Notes: generated by a model from the letters alone, not told the origin. Positions 25,903-35,480 are shown, numbered from the stretch's first letter. The stretch is 64,000 bases of DNA from Castellaniella sp. (GCF_034675845.1 NZ_JAUCCU010000001.1:1116001-1180000); one strand, 5' to 3'. Made by a program: numbers and translations.

Positions 25903-26663
25903 TATTTCTGCGCTCCGCCCTGTACATGACGTTTCTGGTCGTGACGATCATCCCCTATGCCGTTTGTTGCGTGCTGTGGGCCCCCCTGCCCCTGACCTGG
26001 CGCTACCGCCTGACCCTGGGCTGGCCTGCACTGGCGCTGTGGGGGGCTCGCTGGATTCTCGGTATCCGTTACCAGGCGCGGGGCACCGAACACCTGCCCG
26101 ATGGGCCGGCGATCATTCTATCCAAGCACCAATCCGCCTGGGAAACTCTGTATTTCGCCGTCAAACTGCCTCGCGATGTTGTTTTTGTCTATAAAAAAGA
26201 ACTGCATCACGTGCCTTTTTTCGGTTGGAGTCTGGCGCTGCTCAGCATGATCCCAGTGAATCGCGCCAAGGGCCGCGAGGCCTTCGAGCAAGTCGTCCGC
26301 ATCGGCAGCCAACGGCTGCAAGAAGGCCGCTGGCCCGTGCTGTTTCCCGAAGGCACCCGGGTAGCACCCGGCGAAATCGGCCGCTACAAACAAGGCGGCA
26401 CCATGCTGGCCTGCAAGACCGGCGTGCCGGTGATCCCTGTGGCCCACAATGCCGGCGAACGCTGGCCGCGCAACGCCTTCATCAAGACCCCAGGCCTGGT
26501 GACGGTGTCCTATGGCCCACCGCTGGACCCCGCCAACTACAATTCTGTGACGCTGAACAATGCCGTGCGCGATTGGATCGAAGCCGAAATGCGGGTACTG
26601 AACCCCGAGCGCTATGCGGACGCCAAGCCGTCCGGCGGTCAGCGCGCAAGCTCCCATTCGTGA
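25899..26663 (+). CDS. plsC: 1-acyl-sn-glycerol-3-phosphate acyltransferase
   Basis: A 254-residue membrane-bound acyltransferase with one N-terminal hydrophobic segment. Block I is ILSKHQSAWETLYF, where the HX4E form replaces the more common HX4D; block III is VLFPEGTRVAPGE. It transfers an acyl chain to lysophosphatidic acid in phospholipid synthesis. It overlaps gmhB and the following metalloprotease-like gene by 4 bases each. Confidence 0.9.
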   Translation: MIFLRSALYMTFLVVTIIPYAVCCVLWAPLPLTWRYRLTLGWPALALWGARWILGIRYQARGTEHLPDGPAIILSKHQSAWETLYFAVKLPRDVVFVYKKELHHVPFFGWSLALLSMIPVNRAKGREAFEQVVRIGSQRLQEGRWPVLFPEGTRVAPGEIGRYKQGGTMLACKTGVPVIPVAHNAGERWPRNAFIKTPGLVTVSYGPPLDPANYNSVTLNNAVRDWIEAEMRVLNPERYADAKPSGGQRASSHS

Positions 26664-27481
26664 ATCAGAACACAGAGACTTCCAGGCAGCTGGATTTGTT
26701 TGATACGGCTCCGTTCACGGCCAAGACCGGCGCCAGCAAACGGCCGCCCGTTGCCGTTCAGCCCGCCGCCAACGCCCTACCCGCCTATGTCTTGCGTCGT
26801 TCCCGGCGCAAGACCATCGGCCTGACCCTGCGCGATGCCCAACTACACGTACAGGCCCCCACCTGGGTCACCCGCCGCCAGATTGAAGACGTCATTCGCG
26901 AAAAAAACAGCTGGATTCAAAAAAAACTGGCCATCCAGCAGGAACGACTGAGCCTGCTGGCCCTGCAAAACACCCAATGGCGGAATGGCGGACGCATTCC
27001 GTACCTGGGCACGATGATCCGCCTGGCCCTGGACAGCACGGCCCAAACTCATTTCGATGATTCGATCGACCTGCCGGAAACGGGGCGGGTGCTGACGCTG
27101 GCACTGCCGGATAGCGCCGACAGCGCGCGCATCCAGGACCTGACTCAGGCCTGGCTACAAGCGCAGGCCACCAGACGATTCAAGCAACGCCTGCAGCATT
27201 ATCTGGATCTGGCGGGACAGCAAATCCGCAGTTGGGGCCTGTCCGGCGCCCAAGGCCGCTGGGGCTCATGCTCGGGACAGCGCCGCATCCGCCTGAATTG
27301 GCGCCTGATCCACCTGCCACCCGATCTGATCGATTATGTGATTGCCCACGAAGTGGCCCATTTAAAGGAAATGAATCACAGCCCCGCTTTCTGGCGCGAA
27401 GTGGCCTGCCTGTATCCGGATTACAAGCAGGCCCGCGACACCCTGAAGCAGCACCACCCAGCGACCTTGCCGCTGTTTTAA
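26660..27481 (+). CDS. YgjP/SprT-like M48-family metal-dependent hydrolase (DUF45)
   Basis: About 273 residues. The zinc-protease motif HEVAH is in IDYVIAHEVAHLKEMNHSPAFW near residue 228, with the third ligand His in NHSPAFW. RSRRKTIGLTLRDAQLHVQAP and RWGSCSGQRRIRLNWRL are characteristic of the DUF45/YgjP family, whose cellular role is poorly known. The start is a GTG at 26660 that overlaps the plsC stop by 4 bases (GTGA). The stop overlaps the stop of the convergent NCS1 transporter by 4 bases. Confidence 0.85.
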   Translation: MNQNTETSRQLDLFDTAPFTAKTGASKRPPVAVQPAANALPAYVLRRSRRKTIGLTLRDAQLHVQAPTWVTRRQIEDVIREKNSWIQKKLAIQQERLSLLALQNTQWRNGGRIPYLGTMIRLALDSTAQTHFDDSIDLPETGRVLTLALPDSADSARIQDLTQAWLQAQATRRFKQRLQHYLDLAGQQIRSWGLSGAQGRWGSCSGQRRIRLNWRLIHLPPDLIDYVIAHEVAHLKEMNHSPAFWREVACLYPDYKQARDTLKQHHPATLPLF

Positions 27482-29001
27482 GCGCGGCTGCTGTGGGGGT
27501 CGATCTGTATCCGGCCCCGCATGGCGATCCAGTGGAAGAAGCCCCCCAGGAATGCCCCGATGATCCAACCGAAGCCACCCAAGGTTTCACCCACCACCGG
27601 CACCCAGACAGTGGCCATCGAAAACACCGCCGCAAGCCCCACCGCCGCCAAGGCCCGGTAGTTCCAGCCGTTATTGAAGTGGTAGACGCCCTTGTCGGAC
27701 ATGGTGAACATATCGGCCACATACAAGCGGCCCTTGCGCAAGATATAGTAATCACATACCAGCAAGCCATACAGTGGTGCCAGCACTGCCCCCAAGGTAT
27801 CGACGAATTTGTCAAAGCCCATGGGAGCAATCACGGCAACCCACAGCACCGCGATCACGAAACCCACTGTGGCGGTGATCAGGCCCCCGATCCGAAAGGA
27901 AATTTTCGAGGGCCAAAGATTGGCCAGATCGTAGGCGGGCGGCACAAAGTTGGCCACCAGATTGATCCCCACCGTCGCGATGAAAAAGGTCACCGCCGCC
28001 ACCAGGGTCAGGTAGGGATTGCCCACCAGCCCGACAATATCAGCGGGGTTGGTCAGTGGCTGGCCACCGCCATGCTGCAGGGCAATATAGGACCCCGCCG
28101 TGATGAACAGGGCCAGGAACGTAAAAAGCGTCAGTGACACCGGCAAGCCATAGAAATTACCCCGGCGCATGTGCGACAAAGACCGTGTAAAGCGCGAGAA
28201 GTCGCCGTAATTAACCACCACGGCAGCAAAATACGCCACCATGGTGCCCATCACCCCAAAAAAGGCCGATATGGCTGCCCAGCCGGAGAGTTCAGCCGAC
28301 TGGAACATGGTGCCAACCCCGGTGAGCAGCTCGTCGCCGGCCTCGGTCCAGAGGAAAATCAAGAGCAGAATCATCACCACATAGACCGCCGGTCCTGCAA
28401 AATTCAGAAAGCGGGAAATCCAGCCTATGCCGCGCATGAAGATCAGCAACTGGAAAAAACTGACGATGATGATGGATAGCCAGCCCACCCAGGTCAGGGA
28501 CAGAAAGGTCTCGGCAGAGTGATGCGGCACAAAGACATTGATCGCCAGTGCCACGGCGGTAGAGGCGAAATAGGTCTGGGCACCAAACCAGAACATGCCC
28601 ACAATGCCGCGCAGCAGCGCCGGGAACCGCGCCCCCAGCACCCCCATATTGGTGCGGGCAATGACGGCATAGGGAATGCCGTAGCGTACGCTGGGCTTGC
28701 CCGATAGATTGACCAGAAACATGACCAACACGCTGGCCAGGATAATGGCCAGGAATACCAGCCAGCCGCTGATACCCGCCGTGATGAACAGGCTGGCCGC
28801 CAGGGTATAGCCCGCCAGCGACTGCACGTCGTTCGTCCAGACATTGAAAATCTCCAGCGCCCCCCAGGTGCGCTTGGAGGCCGGAACAGGCGCCAGGTCT
28901 TCATTAAAGAGCTTTTCGTTGCGGTCGGTGATGGTGTAGTCACCATCAGCCAGCAAGCCCGTGGTGGTGGATATACGCTGATGCAGATCCTGAGAACTCA
29001 T
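27478..29001 (-). CDS. NCS1 family nucleobase/hydantoin/allantoin:cation symporter
   Basis: A 507-residue transporter with about 12 membrane helices. The N-terminus NEDLAPVPASKRTWGALEIFNVW and helix 1 region WTNDVQSLAGYTLAASLF are typical of NCS1 proteins such as Mhp1, PucI and CodB, as is RYGIPYAVIARTNMGVLGA. The family imports nucleobases, allantoin, hydantoins or thiamine-like compounds with Na+ or H+. No catabolic partner gene is adjacent, so the substrate cannot be inferred. The start at 29001 (MSSQDLHQ) has a GGGGG run upstream; the frame extends to 29076 without support. Confidence 0.88.
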   Translation of the reverse strand: MSSQDLHQRISTTTGLLADGDYTITDRNEKLFNEDLAPVPASKRTWGALEIFNVWTNDVQSLAGYTLAASLFITAGISGWLVFLAIILASVLVMFLVNLSGKPSVRYGIPYAVIARTNMGVLGARFPALLRGIVGMFWFGAQTYFASTAVALAINVFVPHHSAETFLSLTWVGWLSIIIVSFFQLLIFMRGIGWISRFLNFAGPAVYVVMILLLIFLWTEAGDELLTGVGTMFQSAELSGWAAISAFFGVMGTMVAYFAAVVVNYGDFSRFTRSLSHMRRGNFYGLPVSLTLFTFLALFITAGSYIALQHGGGQPLTNPADIVGLVGNPYLTLVAAVTFFIATVGINLVANFVPPAYDLANLWPSKISFRIGGLITATVGFVIAVLWVAVIAPMGFDKFVDTLGAVLAPLYGLLVCDYYILRKGRLYVADMFTMSDKGVYHFNNGWNYRALAAVGLAAVFSMATVWVPVVGETLGGFGWIIGAFLGGFFHWIAMRGRIQIDPHSSRA

Positions 29002-29088
29002 GACGCCCCCTATTAGTGGCACGGCCGCTATCAACCCGCAGGGCCGCCCAGCCCTGCCAGCATGGCCTGGTGCCAACTTAACATGGCA

Positions 29089-29118
29089 TTAACAAGAAAT
29101 CGACAGCGTATTTATGCT
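29089..29118 (+). promoter_or_regulatory. possible sigma-70 promoter of the universal stress protein gene
   Basis: TTAACA (29089-29094) and TATGCT (29113-29118) are 18 bases apart, 64 bases upstream of the start codon. Both boxes match the sigma-70 consensus at four positions. No dyad for a known regulator was recognised. Confidence 0.35.
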
Positions 29119-29181
29119 ATGCAGAATATGCGGTAACGTCAGCTGTGTGGTTCCCAGATCAATCAGCCTGCAGGTAACAAC

Positions 29182-30111
29182 ATGAGCGCAACACAGAAAG
29201 ACCAGCTGATCGTGGTCGGCTTCGATGGGTCACGCGAAGGTGATTTTGCACTGGAATGGGCCGCACGCGTGGCTCAGCGGCGGGCTTGCCCCCTGCTGAT
29301 CATTTCAGCCACCGAGGTCGACCCCGACAGCGTCGAGCTCGCCCGGCCCGGCATCCAGGAAATGTACCTGCGCCGGGCTCAGCAGCTTGCCGAATCCGGT
29401 ATTCCTCGGGCACGCATGTTCACCGACACCGAGGTCAGGGCCAGTGGTCAGCCAGGCGATGCCGCCAATGCCCTGGTCGAGGGCGCGGACCACGCAACCT
29501 TGCTGGTGATCGGCCACCGCACGCGGGGGATACTGCCGGACATCATCCTGGGCTCGGTGGCCTTCAAAGTCACCAGCCATGCCACCTGCCCAGTGGCCGT
29601 GGTGCGTAAATCACCACGCCCCCTGCCCTCTGACAAGTTCCCGGTGGTGGTCGGCGTGGACGGCTCGAAATTCGGGGTGCGCGCATTGGACGAAGCTGCC
29701 CACCTGGCGGCTGAAACCAACTCATTCCTGCGCATCGTGGTGGCCTGGAAACGCCCCAACTGGGATCTCTGGTCGCTGGCGTCTTCCCTGCGGCCCGCCG
29801 ACAACCGCAGCCTGGCCGATCAGGCCGCCGACGAAAAAATCTATCAGCAGGTCGTGGCGGATACTTCGCGCCAGGCCGAGACCATCGCCCAGCAAGCCAT
29901 CGACCAGATCCAACAGCGCTACCCGGACCTGCGCACCGAGTCCGTCATTACCGAAGGACCGGCTGACCAGGCCATTCTGGCGGCGGCCAGCGATGCCAGC
30001 ATGATTGCGGTGGGTGCCCGGGGCCTGGGCGACTTGCCCGGCCTGCAAATCGGTTCCATCAGCCGCAAGGTCATGCAGCGCGCCGAATGCGCCGTCTATG
30101 TCGTGCGCTGA
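29182..30111 (+). CDS. tandem-domain universal stress protein
   Basis: A 309-residue protein of two UspA domains (about 1-145 and 152-309). Each begins with the nucleotide-binding VGxDGS region (VVGFDGSREG and VVGVDGSKFG) and ends with the G-x2-G-x9-G-S/T motif (GHRTRGILPDIILGS and GARGLGDLPGLQIGS), so both domains look able to bind ATP. E. coli UspE has the same architecture. The ATG has AGGT seven bases upstream. It stands alone, divergent from the NCS1 transporter. Confidence 0.92.
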   Translation: MSATQKDQLIVVGFDGSREGDFALEWAARVAQRRACPLLIISATEVDPDSVELARPGIQEMYLRRAQQLAESGIPRARMFTDTEVRASGQPGDAANALVEGADHATLLVIGHRTRGILPDIILGSVAFKVTSHATCPVAVVRKSPRPLPSDKFPVVVGVDGSKFGVRALDEAAHLAAETNSFLRIVVAWKRPNWDLWSLASSLRPADNRSLADQAADEKIYQQVVADTSRQAETIAQQAIDQIQQRYPDLRTESVITEGPADQAILAAASDASMIAVGARGLGDLPGLQIGSISRKVMQRAECAVYVVR

Positions 30112-30245
30112 CCCGGCACAATCCGCAGCGCCCCCGGCAGCCGCCTTCTGGCGGGGCCGAGGAGACAGCGTCACAGATTCCAGTCGCGCAGGCATAAAAC
30201 CTGCGTATCATAGGTCTGTCAATACTGTCTGATCAGGAACACATC

Positions 30246-30641
30246 ATGCGACTTCTACACACCATGCTGCGCGTCGGCAATCTGGACCGGTCCCTTATGT
30301 TTTACACCGACATCCTGGGGATGCGGCTGCTGCGCCGCAAGGACTACCCCGATGGCCGGTTTACGCTGGCCTTTGTCGGCTACCAGGACGAAGACGAAGG
30401 TGCCGTGCTGGAACTCACCCATAACTGGGACACCGAGACCTACGACATCGGCGATGGCTATGGCCATATCGCCATCGCAGTCGAGGACGCGTATGACACT
30501 TGCGCCACCATCAAGTCCCGCGGCGGGCTGGTGGTGCGCGAGGCCGGCCCCATGAAGCATGGCAACACCGTGATTGCTTTTGTGCAGGACCCCGACGGCT
30601 ACAAGGTCGAACTGATTCAGCGCAGCGGCCGAGAGGACTGA
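30246..30641 (+). CDS. gloA: lactoylglutathione lyase (glyoxalase I)
   Basis: A 131-residue glyoxalase I that isomerises the methylglyoxal-glutathione hemithioacetal to S-lactoylglutathione. The four metal ligands are at the positions of the E. coli nickel enzyme: H5, E56, H74 and E122. Length is nearly the same as E. coli GloA (135). AGGA lies 7 bases before the ATG. It converges on rsmA, with 12 bases between stops. Confidence 0.95.
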   Translation: MRLLHTMLRVGNLDRSLMFYTDILGMRLLRRKDYPDGRFTLAFVGYQDEDEGAVLELTHNWDTETYDIGDGYGHIAIAVEDAYDTCATIKSRGGLVVREAGPMKHGNTVIAFVQDPDGYKVELIQRSGRED

Positions 30642-30653
30642 TCCAAAGCCCTG

Positions 30654-31487
30654 CTAAACGGCCCTGGAGGGGGTCAGCGCATCCGCCATATCCATGAGTT
30701 GGGCGACCGATAGTTCCTGGGGACGCGCCGTGGGGAAAACACCCAAGGCCTCCCAGTCCAGCTGTTGGGCCCAGCCGCCCAGGCTGCCGCGTATCATCTT
30801 GCGGCGATGCTCGAACACCCGCGACACGAGTTGATCGAACACGGCAGGGTCCAGCGGCAAGCGGCGCTGATCAGCGGTCAGGGGGCGCATGCGCACGATG
30901 GCCGACATCACCCTAGGAGGGGGATCGAAGGATTCCGGCGGCACATCAAACAAATGCGTCATGCGATAACGCGTCTGCAGCATCACCGACAGCCGCCCAT
31001 ACTGGCTGTCGCCCGGGCGGGCCACCATGCGATCGATGACTTCCCGCTGCAGCATGAAATGCTGGTCCTGCACCAGATCGGCCCACTGCATCAAATGAAA
31101 CAACAGCGGTGTGGAGATGTTGTAGGGCAGGTTGCCGACCACCCGCAATCGCCGAACCGGCGCATCGGGCTGCCCGGGGGACTCCACCGATCCGGTAGTG
31201 GGCGGCAGCAGCTCGGAAAAATCGACTTTCAGGGCATCAGCCTGCACCAGCGTCAGGCGATCCGCAGGCCAGGCATGACGCAGCCGCCGGGCCAGATCAC
31301 GATCCAGCTCGACGGCAGTCAAGTGTCGCAAGCGACCCAGCAAGGGTGACGTCAGGGCCGACAGCCCTGGGCCGATCTCGACCATGCAATCATCCGGCAG
31401 GGGATCGATCGCCCGCACGATGGCATCCACGACGGATTCATCACTCAGAAAATGCTGGCCGAAACGCTTGCGTGCCTGATGTTGCAT
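30654..31487 (-). CDS. rsmA: 16S rRNA (adenine(1518)-N6/adenine(1519)-N6)-dimethyltransferase
   Basis: A 277-residue KsgA/RsmA. It begins HQARKRFGQHFLSD, has the SAM-binding IGPGLSALT near residue 38, the catalytic motif GNLPYNISTPL near 117 and VFEHRRKMIRGSL in the C-terminal domain. It dimethylates two adenines in helix 45 of 16S rRNA during 30S maturation. It follows surA by 4 bases. In many relatives pdxA lies between these two genes; it is absent here. Confidence 0.96.
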   Translation of the reverse strand: MQHQARKRFGQHFLSDESVVDAIVRAIDPLPDDCMVEIGPGLSALTSPLLGRLRHLTAVELDRDLARRLRHAWPADRLTLVQADALKVDFSELLPPTTGSVESPGQPDAPVRRLRVVGNLPYNISTPLLFHLMQWADLVQDQHFMLQREVIDRMVARPGDSQYGRLSVMLQTRYRMTHLFDVPPESFDPPPRVMSAIVRMRPLTADQRRLPLDPAVFDQLVSRVFEHRRKMIRGSLGGWAQQLDWEALGVFPTARPQELSVAQLMDMADALTPSRAV

Positions 31488-31491
31488 AGGA

Positions 31492-32982
31492 TTATTGCTG
31501 CCCGCTGAGGGTGTTGTCCAAGCGGTTATCGATATAGGCCTGGCTGCGCAACTGATCCAGCCAGTCTTCGTATGCCGGGCCGATGCGCCGCTGCATGAGT
31601 TCGCTGCGAGCCTGCATGCGGCGGAACTCGTTTTCCATGTTTTTGCTGCGACGTTCCTGTACCTGGATCAGGTGCCAGCCAAAGGGCGATTTGACGGGCA
31701 GACTGACCTGGCCGTCCTGCAGATCGTTCATGGCCTGTTCGAATGCGGGCACGGTCTCGCCGGGGCTCAGCCAGCCCAAATCGCCGCCCTTGGGGGCAGA
31801 GGCGTCTTGGGAATAGCGCTTGGCCAGCTCGGCAAAGGACTCACCATGCTCGATACGCTGGCGCAGCCCATCCAATGTGTTGCGTGCCTTATCGTCATCC
31901 ACCACCTGGGTGGTCTTGATGAGTATGTGACGGGCATGCGTCTGGGTCACCATCATGGGCCCAGTGGGCTGCTGAGTCTGAGCCTGGACCTGTGACGGAG
32001 CAGCAGGCTTGGCGGCCTGTCTGGGCGCTGGCTGCTGAGCATAGCCACGCCGCAGAACCTTGAGAATATGGAAGCCTCGACCGCTTTGAACGATTCCGCT
32101 GAGGCCGCCGGCCGGCGTATTCTGAATCGCCTGAGAGAACAGATCAGGCCATTCTTGCAGGGGACGTATCCCCATCTCGCCCCCTTGCAGCGCCTGAGGA
32201 CCATTGGAGGACGCAGCGGCCACCCCGGCGAAATCCGCACCTGTCTTCAGTTTGCGCAAGATGGCTTCAGCCTCTTGGCGTTTTTCCATCACCACGGACT
32301 GAGCGGCATAATCGGGGACCTCGATCAGTATTTGCGCGAGTTCGATCAATTCCGGGCCGGTGGCAACAGGCGCAGCGGCGGATTCGGGCGCGGGCGCTGT
32401 CATCGCCTGCGGCGGGGGCAACTGGCCGCCCTGAGATTGCAAGAAGGCATCGATATCATCATCGCTGATGCTGATGCGATCTTCGACCAAGCGCTGGCGC
32501 AGCATGTCGTCCTGTATCTGCGAACGCAGTTCTGACTGGTATTGCTCCCAGCCCATGCCGCTGCCCAGGATTTCCTTGCGCAGTTGGTCGACGCTAATCC
32601 GGTTACGCTGCGCCACGGTCTGGATGGCATGGGTCACCTGGGCATCGGTCACGCGAATGCCTAGCCGCCGGGCCTCGTTATTTTGCAGCATCGTATTAAT
32701 CATTTGCTGCAGCACCTGATGTCGAAGAATCGTAGTCTCCGGCACCGGAATGCGCTGCTGCTGCATTTGTCGGCGCACTTCTACGATCTTGTCGTCCAGT
32801 TGGCCCAGGGTGATGACCTGCTTGTCGACAATGGCAGCAATGCCATCGACAAACTGCTGGGCCGGGGCCGCCTGACGCGCAGCGGATTTACCCGCTGCCA
32901 GGGCCGGGGAGGCCAGAACGCTGCCGCCCAGCACCAAGGCCAGGAACATCGTACCAGCGGGATGACGCAAGCCAGACATCAT
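31492..32982 (-). CDS. surA: periplasmic chaperone / peptidyl-prolyl isomerase SurA
   Basis: A 496-residue protein with a signal peptide (about residues 1-29, ending SPALAA), a SurA N-terminal chaperone domain (DGIAAIVDKQVITLGQLDDKI), and two parvulin domains: the first near 205-310 (IELAQILIEV...), the second near 345-450 (ARHILIKT...GDLGWLSPGETVPAFE). It folds outer-membrane proteins, including LptD. A Pro/Gln/Ala-rich linker of about 35 residues separates the two parvulin domains. It overlaps lptD by 4 bases. Confidence 0.95.
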   Translation of the reverse strand: MMSGLRHPAGTMFLALVLGGSVLASPALAAGKSAARQAAPAQQFVDGIAAIVDKQVITLGQLDDKIVEVRRQMQQQRIPVPETTILRHQVLQQMINTMLQNNEARRLGIRVTDAQVTHAIQTVAQRNRISVDQLRKEILGSGMGWEQYQSELRSQIQDDMLRQRLVEDRISISDDDIDAFLQSQGGQLPPPQAMTAPAPESAAAPVATGPELIELAQILIEVPDYAAQSVVMEKRQEAEAILRKLKTGADFAGVAAASSNGPQALQGGEMGIRPLQEWPDLFSQAIQNTPAGGLSGIVQSGRGFHILKVLRRGYAQQPAPRQAAKPAAPSQVQAQTQQPTGPMMVTQTHARHILIKTTQVVDDDKARNTLDGLRQRIEHGESFAELAKRYSQDASAPKGGDLGWLSPGETVPAFEQAMNDLQDGQVSLPVKSPFGWHLIQVQERRSKNMENEFRRMQARSELMQRRIGPAYEDWLDQLRSQAYIDNRLDNTLSGQQ

Positions 32983-35348
32983 TCATACCTCTCGAAGACA
33001 GTTTTTTCGGGCGTGGGTGAAATCACGGACTGATACCCGGTAATCCGCTGGGACAGCAGGGACATGGGATCAGTACCCAATGTCCCCAGACCTGTGAGTT
33101 CCAACTGCAGGAACAAAGCTGTATTGGCTTTTTCGGTGGACACGGCATAGCGCTGCAACACGGCGCGCGCCGCCCAGCCCCCATCGCCGCGATATTCGAG
33201 CCCGACGATAGACTGGGTATTGCGTTTCTCAGCCAGGGAGTAATCATAGCGGCCTACGCCGAACCAGTGGGGCGTCAGCGGCCATTGTGTACTGAGGCTG
33301 ATCTGCTCATGCGACTGCAAGGATGCATCGGGCGGCAAAACGCGATAAGGGTCCGTGTATAAATTGGGGTCGCGCTCGTAGCGATAGGCCAGGGCCAGGG
33401 AAGCAAGGCGTTTAGGTGCCCAACGCACCCCTGAGCTGAGACGATTGCGTTTATTGGTCTCGTGGTCGAACTGACCGTCGAAATACATGGAAAAGCGATC
33501 TGTCAGGGCAAGATAGGCACCCACCAGATAGTCTGATTCAGATGCCTTGCGCGGCGTCTGGCTGGGCAAGGTGACCCTTTGATCTGCGAAATAAAAGCGC
33601 TGGGCCACCGACAAGGACATGCGTTCGAAGCCCGTATCCGCATCCAGCCAGTTGGTGGTCAGGCCTGCCGTCAACTGATTGGCATTGGCAATGCGGTCCC
33701 AACCGCCGCTGAAGATGTTTTCGTCGAAGGCCTGCTGGTAGCTGAACGAGGCCATGCCGGTATCAAACACCGGCAAGCCGGATTGGTCGCGATACGGCAC
33801 ATACAGATAATACAGGCGCGGCTCCAGGGTCTGGATGGCTGCGTTGCCAAACAAGGTTGCTTCGCGCTCGAAGGTCAGCCCGGCATCCAATGAAGCGATT
33901 GGCAAGACCCGCGACTGGCTGCTGGGCTGGCCCATGAGTTCGGGCGGCAGGCTGCGGATGCTGTCATAAAACCAGTCGGTCTGATATTGGCTGAGATGCA
34001 TGCCGATCTTGGGGGTAATGTAGGCCCCCGGCCACACAAAGGGCCGCGCCACCGAGGTATAAGAGGTCGCGCGCATGCCATTGGGCATCAGGCGCTGGTC
34101 GGCTTCCTGGGGGAACGCATCGCCCTGGTAGATCGGAGCCAGGAAGCGAGTGGCATAGTTGTCCGACACCACATCAAAGCCATTCCAGTTGTAGTGCTGG
34201 GCACGCACATGGAGTTCGGGCAATTTATTGTAGGGCGGTGCCAGGAAGGTCCCGGTGGAGTCCTGCAGGGTCTGGTAGGTATAGAACTGCAACGAGGCAC
34301 TGAGGTACGGACTGCCGGCCCACGTCAGCATTGCCTGGCTGGGCATATAGGTAATGGCCGCATCCGTCATCCCGAAAGAGGAAAAGTCACGGAAATAGTC
34401 ATCATCAGAGACTTTGCGGGCATCCAGATAGGCCTGCACGCCACCGCCCAGGTTCTGGGTGTGCTGGACGGAGTACAGCCAACGATGGTCGCCGGTCTGG
34501 CGGTCGCGCATGATGTAAGTGCCGAACAGTTCGGAATGCGAACGCTCGCTGAGGTGGCGGAACTCGGCCCCCAGCAGCACCCCGCGCTTGCTCATGAAGC
34601 GCGGCGACAGGGTGGCGTCGTAATTTGGGGCCAGATTGAAATAATACGGGGTGGTGAGTTCGATGCCAGCGTTGCTGGATGTGCCATAAGTGGGCAGCAA
34701 AAACCCGGATTTCCGATCCTTGCCCAGCGGAAAGCTAAGATACGGCGAATACAGAATGGGGACGCCTTTAAAGCGCAAGACCCCGTTGCGCGCCACTCCT
34801 TCGTTTTCGTCCATGTACAGATCGACCTGCTTGGCATCGATATACCAGGCAGGATTCTGGCCGGTCCAGCCGGTATAGCGCACATCATCCAGCCGCATAT
34901 GCTGGCGGCTCAGCACATCCGCATACGCGGCATGCCCTTGGCCCGCGGACGCCCCCAGCCAGAACTCGGGTGCCTGAATGGCCCCCTGGCTGGTGCCGGT
35001 GTTATAGCGCAGATGCGGGGCCTTGATGATATTGCCATCGCGCATCATCAGGCCATGCCCGCTGACTTCGATTTCGCCGGTGTCCTGATCGTAGTCGATG
35101 CGGTCGCCCTTGATGACCCCATCCAGCCGCCGCACCTGGGCATTGCCCTGCAGGCTGACACGCCCTTGGGCGTCGCGACTGATGTCATCGCCGATCAAAA
35201 AGGCCGGCAGTGCGTCATCCTGAGGGGCGGAATGCAGGCGCAGGCTACCCACCGTGCGCAACTCGCCCGTCGGCGCCACTGGCTGATCTGCCATCGCCGG
35301 GGCGGATATGAACACGCTGACAAGAATGATGCGGCTAATCCAATGCAC
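32979..35348 (-). CDS. lptD: LPS-assembly protein LptD
   Basis: An outer-membrane protein that inserts LPS into the outer leaflet with LptE. After a signal sequence (WISRIILVSVFISAPAMA) comes an OstA/LptA-like periplasmic domain (SLQGNAQVRRLDGVIKGDRIDYD...), then the LptD barrel domain (ILYSPYLSFPLGKDRKSGFLLP; YDATLSPRFMSKRGVLLGAEFRH). The start GTG at 35348 places the signal peptide at the N-terminus (789 residues); the open frame continues to an ATG at 35465, but that would leave only 15 bases to the divergent amgK. No cysteine occurs anywhere in the protein, so it cannot form the disulfides of E. coli LptD. Confidence 0.93.
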   Translation of the reverse strand: MHWISRIILVSVFISAPAMADQPVAPTGELRTVGSLRLHSAPQDDALPAFLIGDDISRDAQGRVSLQGNAQVRRLDGVIKGDRIDYDQDTGEIEVSGHGLMMRDGNIIKAPHLRYNTGTSQGAIQAPEFWLGASAGQGHAAYADVLSRQHMRLDDVRYTGWTGQNPAWYIDAKQVDLYMDENEGVARNGVLRFKGVPILYSPYLSFPLGKDRKSGFLLPTYGTSSNAGIELTTPYYFNLAPNYDATLSPRFMSKRGVLLGAEFRHLSERSHSELFGTYIMRDRQTGDHRWLYSVQHTQNLGGGVQAYLDARKVSDDDYFRDFSSFGMTDAAITYMPSQAMLTWAGSPYLSASLQFYTYQTLQDSTGTFLAPPYNKLPELHVRAQHYNWNGFDVVSDNYATRFLAPIYQGDAFPQEADQRLMPNGMRATSYTSVARPFVWPGAYITPKIGMHLSQYQTDWFYDSIRSLPPELMGQPSSQSRVLPIASLDAGLTFEREATLFGNAAIQTLEPRLYYLYVPYRDQSGLPVFDTGMASFSYQQAFDENIFSGGWDRIANANQLTAGLTTNWLDADTGFERMSLSVAQRFYFADQRVTLPSQTPRKASESDYLVGAYLALTDRFSMYFDGQFDHETNKRNRLSSGVRWAPKRLASLALAYRYERDPNLYTDPYRVLPPDASLQSHEQISLSTQWPLTPHWFGVGRYDYSLAEKRNTQSIVGLEYRGDGGWAARAVLQRYAVSTEKANTALFLQLELTGLGTLGTDPMSLLSQRITGYQSVISPTPEKTVFERYE

Positions 35349-35480
35349 GTAAACCGGACCCTTAAAAAGGAGGGAGGAAGAAAGCACTGGTCTGCGCACC
35401 ACAGAGACCAGCGACCCGGTATTATAAAGAAGCCACGCCTTAGGCGTACGACTTGCTGATTTCATGGTGCAAAATTCTTC

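Noticed and set aside
35349..35465. LptD start at ATG 35465
   Set aside because: It would add 39 residues before the signal peptide and leave no room for promoters facing amgK. The GTG at 35348 places the signal peptide correctly.
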